Shown in pieces: positions 55,769 to 63,917 of a stretch of DNA of 64,000 bases (positions are counted from its first letter, which is position 1; the number at the start of each line of letters is the position of its first letter). The stretch is from Halomonas sp. QHL1 (GTDB taxonomy: Bacteria; Pseudomonadota; Gammaproteobacteria; Pseudomonadales; Halomonadaceae): positions 3,419,852-3,483,851 of the forward strand of contig NZ_MINL01000001.1 of NCBI RefSeq assembly GCF_001882345.1, written 5' to 3'. The translations under genes were made by a program, and so were the position numbers. The notes below the pieces were generated by a model. It ran no database searches. It had not been told where the DNA came from and saw only the letters and a program-made list of their open reading frames with translations.

Positions 55769-55894
55769 CTTCCCAAAAAGCGACTCCTATAACAACGATC
55801 AAACAACAACAGTCACATAACAAAATGGAACAACGTTGGTAAACAACAGCACGCCGCTGACGACGATTTCGTTCCACACTGAAAGGGCATAACG

Positions 55895-57334
55895 ATGACA
55901 CAACCATCGATAGATCAGGCGTATCTGGCAAAACGCCAACTGCGCAAAGGCACCGCTGGCTGGATACTGCTGGCGGGGCTTGGGGTTTCCTACGTCATTT
56001 CCGGTGACTTCGCCGGGTGGAACTTTGGCATCGCTGAAGCGGGTTGGGGTGGCTTTGCGATTGCCGCCTGTTTGATGGCGCTGATGTACTTAGCCTTGGT
56101 GCTGTCGCTCGCGGAAATGTCAGCGGCACTTCCCGCTGCGGGCGGTGGCTACAGCTTTGCCCGCCAAGCAATGGGGCCTGCCGGCGGTTACTTAACCGGG
56201 TTGGCGGTATTGATCGAGTACGCCTTGGCCCCAGCGGCGATTGTGATTTTTATCGGTGCCGCCGTAGAGGCGTTACTAGGCATTAACGGCCCGCTGGTGT
56301 ACCTGATTTTCTACGCCGTGTTTATTGGAATCCATCTGGCGGGGGTGGGGGAAGCGCTCAAGGTCATGATGGTGATTAGCGGCATGGCGGTGTTCGCCAT
56401 TCTGGCCACCGCTGTCGCACTGATAGGCAGTTTCGACGCTGCCAACCTGTTTGATATTGCCCCCACCGATGCGGCGGGCGCCAGCACCTTCATGCCGTTT
56501 GGCTGGTACGGTGTTTGGGCGGCGCTGCCGTTTGGTATGTGGCTGTTCCTGGCAGTGGAAGGCGTACCACTGGCGGCGGAAGAGGCCAAAGACCCCGCCC
56601 GGGATATGCCCAAAGGCATTATCGCGGCGATGCTGTTTCTGCTCTTCACTGCGCTGTTAGTCGTGGTGCTACTGGCCGGTGCGGCGGGTGCCGAAATGAT
56701 TGGCCAAAGCGGCGTACCCTTAGTAGATGCGCTGAACGCGGCGGGCAATCCAACCCTGGCCACGATAGTAAACGTGCTGGGCTTAGCAGGGCTCATTGCC
56801 TCGTTCTTTTCGATTATTTATGGCTATAGCCGGTTGGTGTTCGCGCTCTCACGGGCGGGCTATTTGCCTAAGCGCTTATCGCTGACTAGCGGGCGTAAAG
56901 TGCCTTATCTAGCGCTGATCGTGCCCGGTGTGTTTGGCTTTATAGTCTCACTCAGCGGTGAAGGTGACCTAATGCTGGGCATGGCCGTGGTCGGTGCCAC
57001 CATTTCCTACGCACTGATGGCACTTAGCCACATTATGCTGCGCGTACAGCAGCCCGATCTGCCTCGCCCCTATAAAACCCCTGGCGGTGTTGTGACATCA
57101 GGCATTGCGCTAGTGCTCTCTCTGGTCGCGCTAACCGGGGTCTACGCTTTTGACCCGCGCGCTTTTAACTACACTATTGTGCTGTTTATTGCCGGTGCGG
57201 CCTACTTCTTCCTCTACAGTAAAAATCATCTGGTGGCGAAAACCGCAGAGGAGGAGTTTGCGCTAGTGGTGGCATCACCTGAAGACCTAGGCGGAGACGA
57301 GCCTGCTCACGCAGCGCCCTCTACCAAGCTGTAG
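55895..57334 (+). CDS. eat: Ethanolamine permease
   Basis: This 479-residue APC-superfamily permease has about 12 helices. It opens 'LRKGTAGWILLAGLGVSYVI' and has 'ADFAGWNFG'-like 'SGDFAGWNFGIAEAGWGGFA' and 'LPAAGGGYSFARQAMGPAGG' motifs that match the ethanolamine permease family (TIGR00908). It follows eutC by 126 bases and completes an uptake-and-cleavage unit. A terminator follows. Acetaldehyde dehydrogenase is not in the window. Confidence 0.9.
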   Translation: MTQPSIDQAYLAKRQLRKGTAGWILLAGLGVSYVISGDFAGWNFGIAEAGWGGFAIAACLMALMYLALVLSLAEMSAALPAAGGGYSFARQAMGPAGGYLTGLAVLIEYALAPAAIVIFIGAAVEALLGINGPLVYLIFYAVFIGIHLAGVGEALKVMMVISGMAVFAILATAVALIGSFDAANLFDIAPTDAAGASTFMPFGWYGVWAALPFGMWLFLAVEGVPLAAEEAKDPARDMPKGIIAAMLFLLFTALLVVVLLAGAAGAEMIGQSGVPLVDALNAAGNPTLATIVNVLGLAGLIASFFSIIYGYSRLVFALSRAGYLPKRLSLTSGRKVPYLALIVPGVFGFIVSLSGEGDLMLGMAVVGATISYALMALSHIMLRVQQPDLPRPYKTPGGVVTSGIALVLSLVALTGVYAFDPRAFNYTIVLFIAGAAYFFLYSKNHLVAKTAEEEFALVVASPEDLGGDEPAHAAPSTKL

Positions 57335-57363
57335 CGTTCACTCTTTCGCTCACAGGGCAAAGA

Positions 57364-57398
57364 AGCCTCTGCATCTATGGATGTAGAGGCTTTTGTGT
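57364..57398 (+). terminator. Terminator downstream of the ethanolamine permease gene
   Basis: AAGCCTCTGCATC and GATGTAGAGGCTT pair with one G-T wobble around a 4-base loop, followed by TTGTGTTT. It lies about 30 bases after the permease stop codon and separates the eut unit from the CIA30 and PYP genes. Confidence 0.75.
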
Positions 57399-57441
57399 TT
57401 CTATCGACTAACACTTAATCGCTTACCTATGGGGAGCACCG

Positions 57442-57939
57442 ATGACGTTGATATTTGATAATCCTAATGAGCAGCAGCGCTGGTACGCAGTAGATGATGA
57501 CGTAATGGGCGGTGCTTCCCAGAGCGCGTTCAGTGTCATCGACGGTGAAGGGCGTTTTCATGGGGAGGTATCACTGGAAAACGGCGGGGGTTTTGCGTCC
57601 GTTCGCCGCGACCCCAACGGTTTTGAACCCACGCTAGCAGATGCCCAGGGCATAGCGCTGACAGTACGGGGTGATGGTCGTACCTATCAACTGCGCCTAA
57701 AAAGTACCTCTCTGGGCAATGCCTCAGCGTATCGGGTGAAATTTACGCCTGCTCAGGATAGCTGGGAAACGCTGCACTTCCCCTGGAGCGTCTTTGAGGC
57801 GGTGCGGCGTGGCACGTTGCTCAACGATGCCCCCGCAGTAACGCCCAGCGAGATTCACCAGCTCGGCTTTTTAATTGCAGACCGCACCGCAGGGCCTTTC
57901 TGTTTGCAGGTAAGTGCGATAAACGCAGTGCTTGATTAA
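57442..57939 (+). CDS. CIA30-family protein
   Basis: This 165-residue protein opens 'LIFDNPNEQQRWYAVDDDVMGG' (about 3-24) and has 'ENGGGFASVRRDP' and 'LRLKSTSLGNASAYRVKF', the pattern of the CIA30 (complex I intermediate-associated protein 30) domain, a galactose-binding-like jellyroll. Bacterial members are uncharacterised; the eukaryotic one helps assemble complex I. GGGGAG precedes the ATG. It sits directly before the PYP gene but with a 169-base gap and a putative separate promoter, so a functional link is unproven. Confidence 0.82.
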   Translation: MTLIFDNPNEQQRWYAVDDDVMGGASQSAFSVIDGEGRFHGEVSLENGGGFASVRRDPNGFEPTLADAQGIALTVRGDGRTYQLRLKSTSLGNASAYRVKFTPAQDSWETLHFPWSVFEAVRRGTLLNDAPAVTPSEIHQLGFLIADRTAGPFCLQVSAINAVLD

Positions 57940-58008
57940 CGATAAAAATAGCAGCAGTACCATCCAATAGTATTAGTTGGTTGTCTTAGGTACATGATGC
58001 TGCTAATT

Positions 58009-58036
58009 TTAATACGGCTTACAGTTTGTGCATAAT
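58009..58036 (+). promoter_or_regulatory. Putative promoter of the PYP gene
   Basis: TTAATA (58009-58014), a 16-base spacer and CATAAT (58031-58036) resemble a sigma-70 promoter; the -35 matches the consensus at four of six positions. It lies 72 bases before the pyp start codon. Confidence 0.35.
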
Positions 58037-58108
58037 TTTTGTGGCAGGTCTGTAGAGCTTTTTGGTGGGTCGAAATGCCTGCCATTCGTTCAATCAGGAG
58101 GTGTGGTA

Positions 58109-58492
58109 ATGGCGATGGAAACGGTTCGCTTTGGTGGCGACGATATTGAAAATTCACTGGCGAAAATGGATGACAAAAAACTCGACGAGTTAGCCTTTGG
58201 GGCGATCCAGTTGGATGCCAACGGTAAAATTATTCAATACAACGCCGCGGAAGGCGGTATTACCGGTCGAGACCCCAAAAGCGTGATCGGTAAAAACTTC
58301 TTTACCGACGTAGCCCCCTGCACACAAAGCAAAGAGTTTCAGGGCCGTTTTAAAGACGGGGTTAAAAGTGGCGACCTCAACACGATGTTTGAATACATTT
58401 TTGACTACCAGATGACGCCTACCAAAGTGAAAGTGCATATGAAGAAAGCCATTTCAGGTGACACTTACTGGATTTTTGTTAAGCGTTTATAA
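58109..58492 (+). CDS. pyp: Photoactive yellow protein (blue-light PAS receptor)
   Basis: This 127-residue PAS-fold protein is close to Halorhodospira halophila PYP (125 residues) along its whole length, for example '[20 protein letters not shown]' (about 28-47), '[13 protein letters not shown]' and '[20 protein letters not shown]'. With a +2 offset, all known key residues are present: chromophore Cys71 (Cys69), Tyr44 (42), Glu48 (46), Thr52 (50), Arg54 (52) and Met102 (100). It would bind p-coumaric acid as a thioester and respond to blue light. AGGAGG lies 7 bases before the ATG. Chromophore-making genes follow on the same strand. The downstream signalling partner is not visible. Confidence 0.96.
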   Translation: MAMETVRFGGDDIENSLAKMDDKKLDELAFGAIQLDANGKIIQYNAAEGGITGRDPKSVIGKNFFTDVAPCTQSKEFQGRFKDGVKSGDLNTMFEYIFDYQMTPTKVKVHMKKAISGDTYWIFVKRL

Positions 58493-58500
58493 CGCGCCAA

Positions 58501-58538
58501 AAGCCGCTTGCTCAACGGTCAACAGGGGTAGGCGGCTT
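58501..58538 (+). other. Hairpin between pyp and the ligase gene
   Basis: AAGCCGC (58501-58507) and GCGGCTT (58532-58538) can pair across a 24-base loop. No T run follows. It starts 8 bases after the pyp stop codon and may stabilise the pyp part of the transcript or lower expression of the enzyme genes. Confidence 0.35.
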
Positions 58539-58584
58539 GGTGCTTGAACCGGACAATGTTTCTGACGTCGTTAAGGATAACAAG

Positions 58585-59715
58585 ATGCCTCAGTGGCTAA
58601 GCGAAGCCGATTGCAAAGCGGTTCTGCAATCACTGCTGAGCGCAGAACTGTCTGTTTACCGGGGTACCTCAGTGCCGAACTGGCAGGATACACCGGCTAT
58701 CGATTCCCTCGAACGACTTCACCTCGCCGCTTGTGTTAACGAGTTCTTCTGTTTGCACGAGACCGGCGCCGAAGACCGCCTGTTAATGACCCAACGCTTT
58801 GATGATTGGGCGGCCCTAGTGGCGCGAGCCATCACTGAAACCTCAGGGCTGACGTTTAGAACTTCGGGCAGTACTGGGTCTCCCTCCGCTCATTTACACC
58901 GCTGGGAAGATATTGCAGCCGAGGCGAATGCCTTAGCGCAGCGTTTTGCGTCGCTAGCGACGTTACACCGCGTGATTAGCTGGTTACCGCTACATCACCT
59001 ATACGGTTTTATGCTGGGGGTGGCGTTGCCAGGGGTGATGGGTATTCCGCGCATTAGCGTCGACAACGCAACGCTACCTACTTTAACTGCTGGTGATTTA
59101 GTGGTCACGGTTCCTCCCCGCTGGGACTATTTGGCCTTATCGCGCGGCAGCTGGCCCGCCAATGTCGTCGGGGTGTCTTCGACTGCACCGCTCTCTGCCG
59201 AGACCTCAGATACGTTGAACGCACGCGGACTAACCGGACTGCTGGAGATTTACGGCAGCACCGAAACCGGCGGTGTCGCCACCCGCTGGCAGCAGGATGA
59301 GCCTTATCGGCTGTTAGCCCATTGGCAACGCGTCGATACGCGGCATATTCAACGCGTTAATAGCCGCATCGCCACACCGCTGCTGGATAATACCCACTGG
59401 CACGACGAACACACCTTCACGCTGCAGGGGCGTCACGATGATGTAGTGATGATCGGCGGCGTTAACGTCAGTCCCCGCTTTGTGGCCGAGCGCTTACGTA
59501 CTTTGGAGAGCGTGGCTGAGTGTGCGATACGTACCACGGGGCCCACCACAAAACGGCGGTTGAAAGCCTTTGTGGTACCTGTGAAAAACGAGCAGGAAAC
59601 CGCTAACGCGATAGCGCAAACCATTGCCCAGTGGCCTGCCGCCGAGCGCCCCGTGGGGGTTACTTATGGCGCTGCCTTGCCCACCAATACGATGGGCAAG
59701 CTAACCGACTGGTAG
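58585..59715 (+). CDS. pcl: p-Coumarate:CoA ligase-like AMP-binding enzyme (PYP chromophore activation)
   Basis: This 376-residue acyl-adenylate (ANL) enzyme is shorter than plant 4-coumarate:CoA ligases (about 550). It has the P-loop 'FRTSGSTGSPSAH', the 'YGSTETGGVATRW' motif, 'GRHDDVVMIGGVNVSP', and a C-terminal 'MGKLTDW' with the catalytic Lys. It lies 92 bases after pyp and 36 before tal, as in known PYP clusters where such an enzyme makes p-coumaroyl-CoA for loading on PYP. The open frame begins at a TTG at 58537, but AAGGA 7 bases before the ATG at 58585 supports the shorter form. Substrate is inferred from context. Confidence 0.85.
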   Translation: MPQWLSEADCKAVLQSLLSAELSVYRGTSVPNWQDTPAIDSLERLHLAACVNEFFCLHETGAEDRLLMTQRFDDWAALVARAITETSGLTFRTSGSTGSPSAHLHRWEDIAAEANALAQRFASLATLHRVISWLPLHHLYGFMLGVALPGVMGIPRISVDNATLPTLTAGDLVVTVPPRWDYLALSRGSWPANVVGVSSTAPLSAETSDTLNARGLTGLLEIYGSTETGGVATRWQQDEPYRLLAHWQRVDTRHIQRVNSRIATPLLDNTHWHDEHTFTLQGRHDDVVMIGGVNVSPRFVAERLRTLESVAECAIRTTGPTTKRRLKAFVVPVKNEQETANAIAQTIAQWPAAERPVGVTYGAALPTNTMGKLTDW

Positions 59716-59751
59716 TTATATAAAACAAGCTTCTAGACAGGATATGCCGCT

Positions 59752-61320
59752 ATGGACGATGGGCGTCGCACGCTTGAAGAGATTGAACGGATTGCGTTGG
59801 GGCGACAGTCGATAACACTATCCTCAACCGAAAAAAACGCGGTGGCAAAAGCCCATGCGTTTTTATGCACGGCCATTGAACAGCGTCGGCGAATCTATGG
59901 CGTGACAACCGGATACGGACCGCTGGCGACCACTGATGTGGATCCCAAGCAGTCGGCGTTGCTGCAGCAAAATTTGGTTTATCACTTGTGCAGCGGTGTT
60001 GGCGAGCCGCTATCGCATCGCCATGCGCGCGCGATGATGGTAGCGCGCCTGGCCAGCTTAGTGCGCGGTCACTCGGGCGCCAACCCTGTGCTAATTGAAC
60101 GGCTGCAGGCTTGGTTAGAGGCCGATTTGGTGCCTGAAGTACCGTCGCGTGGCACCGTGGGCGCTAGCGGCGATTTAACCCCGCTGGCGCATTTAGCGCG
60201 GGCACTTAGCGGTGAAGGAAAGGTTAGCCTGCGCGGGGGAAGTTGGATAGACAGCGGTGAGGCACATCAACAGTTGGGCTGGAAGCCGCTGGTATTACAG
60301 GGTAAAGACGCTATCGCGTTGGTCAATGGAACGTCGACCACGGCCGGCATTGCTGCCTTGAACGCCACCGCAGCGCAAAGGGCACTAAAACTCAGCACGT
60401 TGCTGGTATTGCTTTACGCCGAACTGTTGGAAGGGCATCGCGAAGCCTTTCATCCCGCTATCGGCGAGCTGCGTCCGCACCCTGGTCAGCAGCAGCTGCA
60501 CCGCTGGCTTTGGTCACTTTCTGAAGATAGCGATGCGTTAACTCCCTGGCAGCGGACCCCTTCATCGCTGCCTGATATGCACAACGATATCGAACAACAC
60601 CGGCCGCTACCCCAAGATGCCTATACCTTGCGTTGCGCGCCGCAAGCTTTGGGGGCTGTTTGGGACGTAGTCGAGCAGCACGCACAAACCGTGCGTATCG
60701 AGCTGGAGGCCGTTACCGACAACCCGCTACTGTTGGCTGATGACGATCTTATCCTCCACGGAGGCAACTTTTTTGGCCAGCAGCTCGCCTTTGCCAGTGA
60801 CAGTCTCAACAGTGCGCTTATCCAGATGGCGCTGTACAGCGAACGGCGTATTGCCAGGATTACGGATCCATTGAAAAACAGAGGTTTGCCTGCCTTTATG
60901 CAGCCGCTCGACACCGGTTTGCATAGCGGTTTTATGGGCGCCCAGGTCAGCGCAACAGCGCTTGTTGCAGAGCTGCGCAGCCATGCCATGCCCGCCTCTA
61001 TTCAATCGATCCCCACCAACGCCGATAACCAAGATATCGTCCCCCTGGGCACCATCGCCGCAAGGCGGGCCAGCACAAGCTTAGAGCAACTTTACCAAGT
61101 GTTAGCGATTGAAGCTTTGGTACTGGCACAGGGGGCTGAGTTAAAAAATGCACACCTACTTAGCCACGCCTCCCAAACGCTGTGTGCCTGGGTGCGCGAG
61201 CATGCGCCGCCGCTTAAGCAGGATCGGCCACTGTCAGAAGAGATTGCCAAAGTGGCAGCGGCACTCGCTGACCCGGACGAGGTAGCGCCGTTAATAGCGT
61301 TACTGAGCTCAAAGCCTTAA
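59752..61320 (+). CDS. tal: Tyrosine ammonia-lyase (PYP chromophore synthesis)
   Basis: This 522-residue aromatic amino acid lyase of the HAL/PAL/TAL family has the tripeptide Ala138-Ser139-Gly140 ('GTVGASGDLTPLAHL') that cyclises to the MIO cofactor, the catalytic Tyr loop 'IYGVTTGYGPL', and 'ALVNGTSTTAGIAALNA'. The selectivity position reads 'LVYHLCSGVG' (His78-Leu79); His-Leu here marks tyrosine ammonia-lyases, whereas histidine ammonia-lyases usually have Ser-His. It would turn tyrosine into p-coumarate and ammonia. No hut genes are nearby; the neighbours are pyp and pcl, which supports the TAL call. Usual length for the family. Confidence 0.9.
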   Translation: MDDGRRTLEEIERIALGRQSITLSSTEKNAVAKAHAFLCTAIEQRRRIYGVTTGYGPLATTDVDPKQSALLQQNLVYHLCSGVGEPLSHRHARAMMVARLASLVRGHSGANPVLIERLQAWLEADLVPEVPSRGTVGASGDLTPLAHLARALSGEGKVSLRGGSWIDSGEAHQQLGWKPLVLQGKDAIALVNGTSTTAGIAALNATAAQRALKLSTLLVLLYAELLEGHREAFHPAIGELRPHPGQQQLHRWLWSLSEDSDALTPWQRTPSSLPDMHNDIEQHRPLPQDAYTLRCAPQALGAVWDVVEQHAQTVRIELEAVTDNPLLLADDDLILHGGNFFGQQLAFASDSLNSALIQMALYSERRIARITDPLKNRGLPAFMQPLDTGLHSGFMGAQVSATALVAELRSHAMPASIQSIPTNADNQDIVPLGTIAARRASTSLEQLYQVLAIEALVLAQGAELKNAHLLSHASQTLCAWVREHAPPLKQDRPLSEEIAKVAAALADPDEVAPLIALLSSKP

Positions 61321-61391
61321 CCCCACCAAGGTCGTCTCGCATGTAGTTTCCGGTTACGCGAAGCTGGTAAAAATAATCAGGAGCCCGGCCC

Positions 61392-63152
61392 GTGAAACAC
61401 TCACCTGCGTACCGCTTAGCGACGACGATTTTGCATGGCTTCGATGAGTACCGTGCGCGTTTTAAAGAGATCACGGCGGATGCAAGCCGCCGCTTTCGTG
61501 ACGCGGCGTGGCGTGATACCCAACTGGCTTCGGCGGAGCGCATCAATCTCTATCAGGAAAAAATCGACGTCACTCTGGGGCGTTTAAAGCGTACCTTTGA
61601 CCCCGAGGTGGTTTCTCACTGCGAGTGCTGGCGAGAGGCGCGCAACCACTACGCCGAACTGATCAGCCATCGGCTCGATTTTGAACTGGCGGAAACCTTT
61701 TTTAACTCGCTGTTCTGCGCCATTTTCCATCACCGCCATATCCGCAACGAGTGGATGTTTGTGTATAGTTCACGGGAAGATGCCGCTCACCGCTCGGGGA
61801 TTGATCTCTGCCGTCGCAAACAGGTTAATGGCGACTGGCAAGCCGCGCTCAAATGGGCGCTTATCGATGCCCCCTTCGAAAATCGCTTTGCGGAAATAGA
61901 CCAGGATACCCAGTTAGGCGCAACGTTTTTACAGCAGCACTTACCGGCGGCAATTTTGCACGCCGATGATGCTGAAATCGAGCTGTTGAATAGCGTCTTT
62001 TATCGCAATAAAGGTGCTTATCTGGTGGGGCGGGTTATCGGCGGCGGTCAGCAGGTGCCGCTGGTGCTGCCGGTACTCCACGGCGAGGGCTTTGGTGAGC
62101 AGGCAGGCGGCGATCCCAGCCTGCACCTGGATACGGTATTGATCGAAACTGACGAGGTGTCGATTATCTTTTCCTTCACCCGCGCTTACTTTCAGGTCGA
62201 GGTAGCGGTGCCCAGGGAGTTTGTCGATTACCTTCAGCAGTTGATGCCGCATAAGCCAGAAGGTGAACTCTATGCTGCCATCGGCTTTTTCAAACATGGT
62301 AAAACCGAGTTTTTCAGGGCCCTGAATCGTCAGGTGGCGAAGCGCGAAGATCAGTTTATTATCGCCCCAGGCGTGCGTGGCATGGTGATGGCGGTGTTTG
62401 TGCTGCCCAGTTTTCGCACCGTATTTAAGATCATTAAAGATAAATTCGACCCGGCCAAAGACGTGACCCACGCCGTAGTACGCGAGAAGTATCGGCTAGT
62501 GAAGCGCCACGACAGGGTAGGGCGCATGGCGGACACCCAGGAGTTCTCTAATTTTATCGTCCGCCAGGATCACTTCTCTGCCGAGTGTTTAACCCATCTG
62601 CTAGAGGTAGCACCCTCGACGGTGGTGCTTAGAGACGACAAAGTTATCATCAAACACTGCTACACCGAGCGCATGATGACGCCGCTGAATATCTACCTGG
62701 AGAAGTGCAGCGACGAAGAGACGCTCATGGTGCTGAAAGATTATGGCAATGCCATTAAACAGATGGCCGCGGCAAATATTTTTCCTGGCGATATGCTACT
62801 GAAAAACTTTGGCGTGACGCGCCATGGCCGGGTGGTCTTCTATGACTACGATGAAGTCTGTTACCTCACCGAATGCCGTTTCCGGCATATTCCTAAATCC
62901 TATGGCAACGACTTCCAGGGGGGCGATACGTTATCCATTGGCCCTAACGATATTTTTCCGGAGGAGTTCGGGCCCTTTATGTTCGCTAACCCTGCGCTAC
63001 GTCGCATCTTTGTGGAGCAGCACCCAGAGCTATTTGACCCGGATTACTGGTTGGAACTGCAGCAGGCAATCATCGATGGCCGCGTCATTGATGTTTATCC
63101 TTACCGTAACAAACAGCGTTTTGCGGGCAGTATCGGCCAACTAGTATATTAG
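61392..63152 (+). CDS. aceK: Isocitrate dehydrogenase kinase/phosphatase
   Basis: This 586-residue bifunctional enzyme is close to E. coli AceK (578). It has 'YRLATTILHGFDEYRARFKE' (about 5-24), the ATP-loop 'APGVRGMVMAVFVLPSF', 'DRVGRMADTQEFSNF' and 'VFYDYDEVCYLTECRFR'. It phosphorylates and dephosphorylates isocitrate dehydrogenase to divert flux to the glyoxylate shunt, needed for growth on two-carbon compounds such as the acetyl-CoA from ethanolamine. In E. coli it lies after aceBA; here it is alone, 71 bases after tal. Confidence 0.95.
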   Translation: MKHSPAYRLATTILHGFDEYRARFKEITADASRRFRDAAWRDTQLASAERINLYQEKIDVTLGRLKRTFDPEVVSHCECWREARNHYAELISHRLDFELAETFFNSLFCAIFHHRHIRNEWMFVYSSREDAAHRSGIDLCRRKQVNGDWQAALKWALIDAPFENRFAEIDQDTQLGATFLQQHLPAAILHADDAEIELLNSVFYRNKGAYLVGRVIGGGQQVPLVLPVLHGEGFGEQAGGDPSLHLDTVLIETDEVSIIFSFTRAYFQVEVAVPREFVDYLQQLMPHKPEGELYAAIGFFKHGKTEFFRALNRQVAKREDQFIIAPGVRGMVMAVFVLPSFRTVFKIIKDKFDPAKDVTHAVVREKYRLVKRHDRVGRMADTQEFSNFIVRQDHFSAECLTHLLEVAPSTVVLRDDKVIIKHCYTERMMTPLNIYLEKCSDEETLMVLKDYGNAIKQMAAANIFPGDMLLKNFGVTRHGRVVFYDYDEVCYLTECRFRHIPKSYGNDFQGGDTLSIGPNDIFPEEFGPFMFANPALRRIFVEQHPELFDPDYWLELQQAIIDGRVIDVYPYRNKQRFAGSIGQLVY

Positions 63153-63195
63153 GCCTCTATTTAAGGTGCGGTGGAACATAAACGACGAGGTGAAT

Positions 63196-63909
63196 ATGGC
63201 AGCAAGCCCGCATTTGGTGGTATTTACCGGCTCGGGAATTAGCGCCGAGAGCGGGATCAAAACCTTTCGCGCCAGCGACGGCCTGTGGGAGAACCACCCG
63301 GTTGAAGATGTCGCCACCCCTCAGGCCTGGCGGCGCAACCCGCAGCAGGTATTGGATTTTTATAATCAGCGCCGTGAACAGATCCGTCGTGCCAAGCCCA
63401 ATGCTGCCCATAAAGCGCTGGCTGCTCTTGAACAAGGTGGGTTTAACGTCAGCATCATTACTCAGAATATCGATGACCTCCACGAGCGTGCAGGCTCCCG
63501 CCAGGTGCTGCACCTGCACGGTGAGATTTTAAAAGCGCGCTCCTCCATCGATGAGCGTATGCGCTACCCGCTGCCCAAGGGCGGAATTGAACTGGGGCAT
63601 GTCTGCGATAAAGGCAGCCAGCTGCGTCCCGATGTGGTCTGGTTTGGCGAGTCGGTACCGCTGTTTGCCGAGGCCTGTGAACTCGTCAGTCAGGCGGACT
63701 TTCTGCTGGTCGTCGGCACATCGCTGGCAGTCATGCCCGCCGCTTCGCTACTCTCGCACATTGACTACGACACGCCCTGCGCATTGGTCGACCCAGAGGC
63801 GGATATGCTTAGCCCGCCGGGTGTGCTGGCAATTAACACCACCGCCGGTGAAGGCGTTCCGGCACTGGTCAATCGCTGGAAGCAGCAGGGTAATCTTTTG
63901 CTGTCATAG
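63196..63909 (+). CDS. cobB: Sirtuin, NAD-dependent protein deacylase
   Basis: This 237-residue sirtuin has 'VFTGSGISAESGIKTFRA' (about 8-25), 'TQNIDDLHERAGS', the catalytic His in 'VLHLHGEILKARSS' and 'VVWFGESVP'. 'FYNQRREQ' carries the Tyr-x-x-Arg pair of succinyl-type (SIRT5-like) deacylases. The zinc-binding cysteine tetrad of E. coli CobB is missing: only one Cys lies in the region between 'KARSS' and 'LRPDVVW'. GAGG 5 bases before the ATG at 63196 sets the start; a GTG at 63166 is also in frame. It follows aceK by 43 bases. Confidence 0.9.
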   Translation: MAASPHLVVFTGSGISAESGIKTFRASDGLWENHPVEDVATPQAWRRNPQQVLDFYNQRREQIRRAKPNAAHKALAALEQGGFNVSIITQNIDDLHERAGSRQVLHLHGEILKARSSIDERMRYPLPKGGIELGHVCDKGSQLRPDVVWFGESVPLFAEACELVSQADFLLVVGTSLAVMPAASLLSHIDYDTPCALVDPEADMLSPPGVLAINTTAGEGVPALVNRWKQQGNLLLS

Positions 63910-63917
63910 CCCTGGCT

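Noticed and set aside
59752..61320. Histidine ammonia-lyase (HutH) for the lyase gene
   Set aside because: The selectivity position is His-Leu, as in tyrosine ammonia-lyases, and no hut genes are adjacent; PYP and a CoA ligase are.
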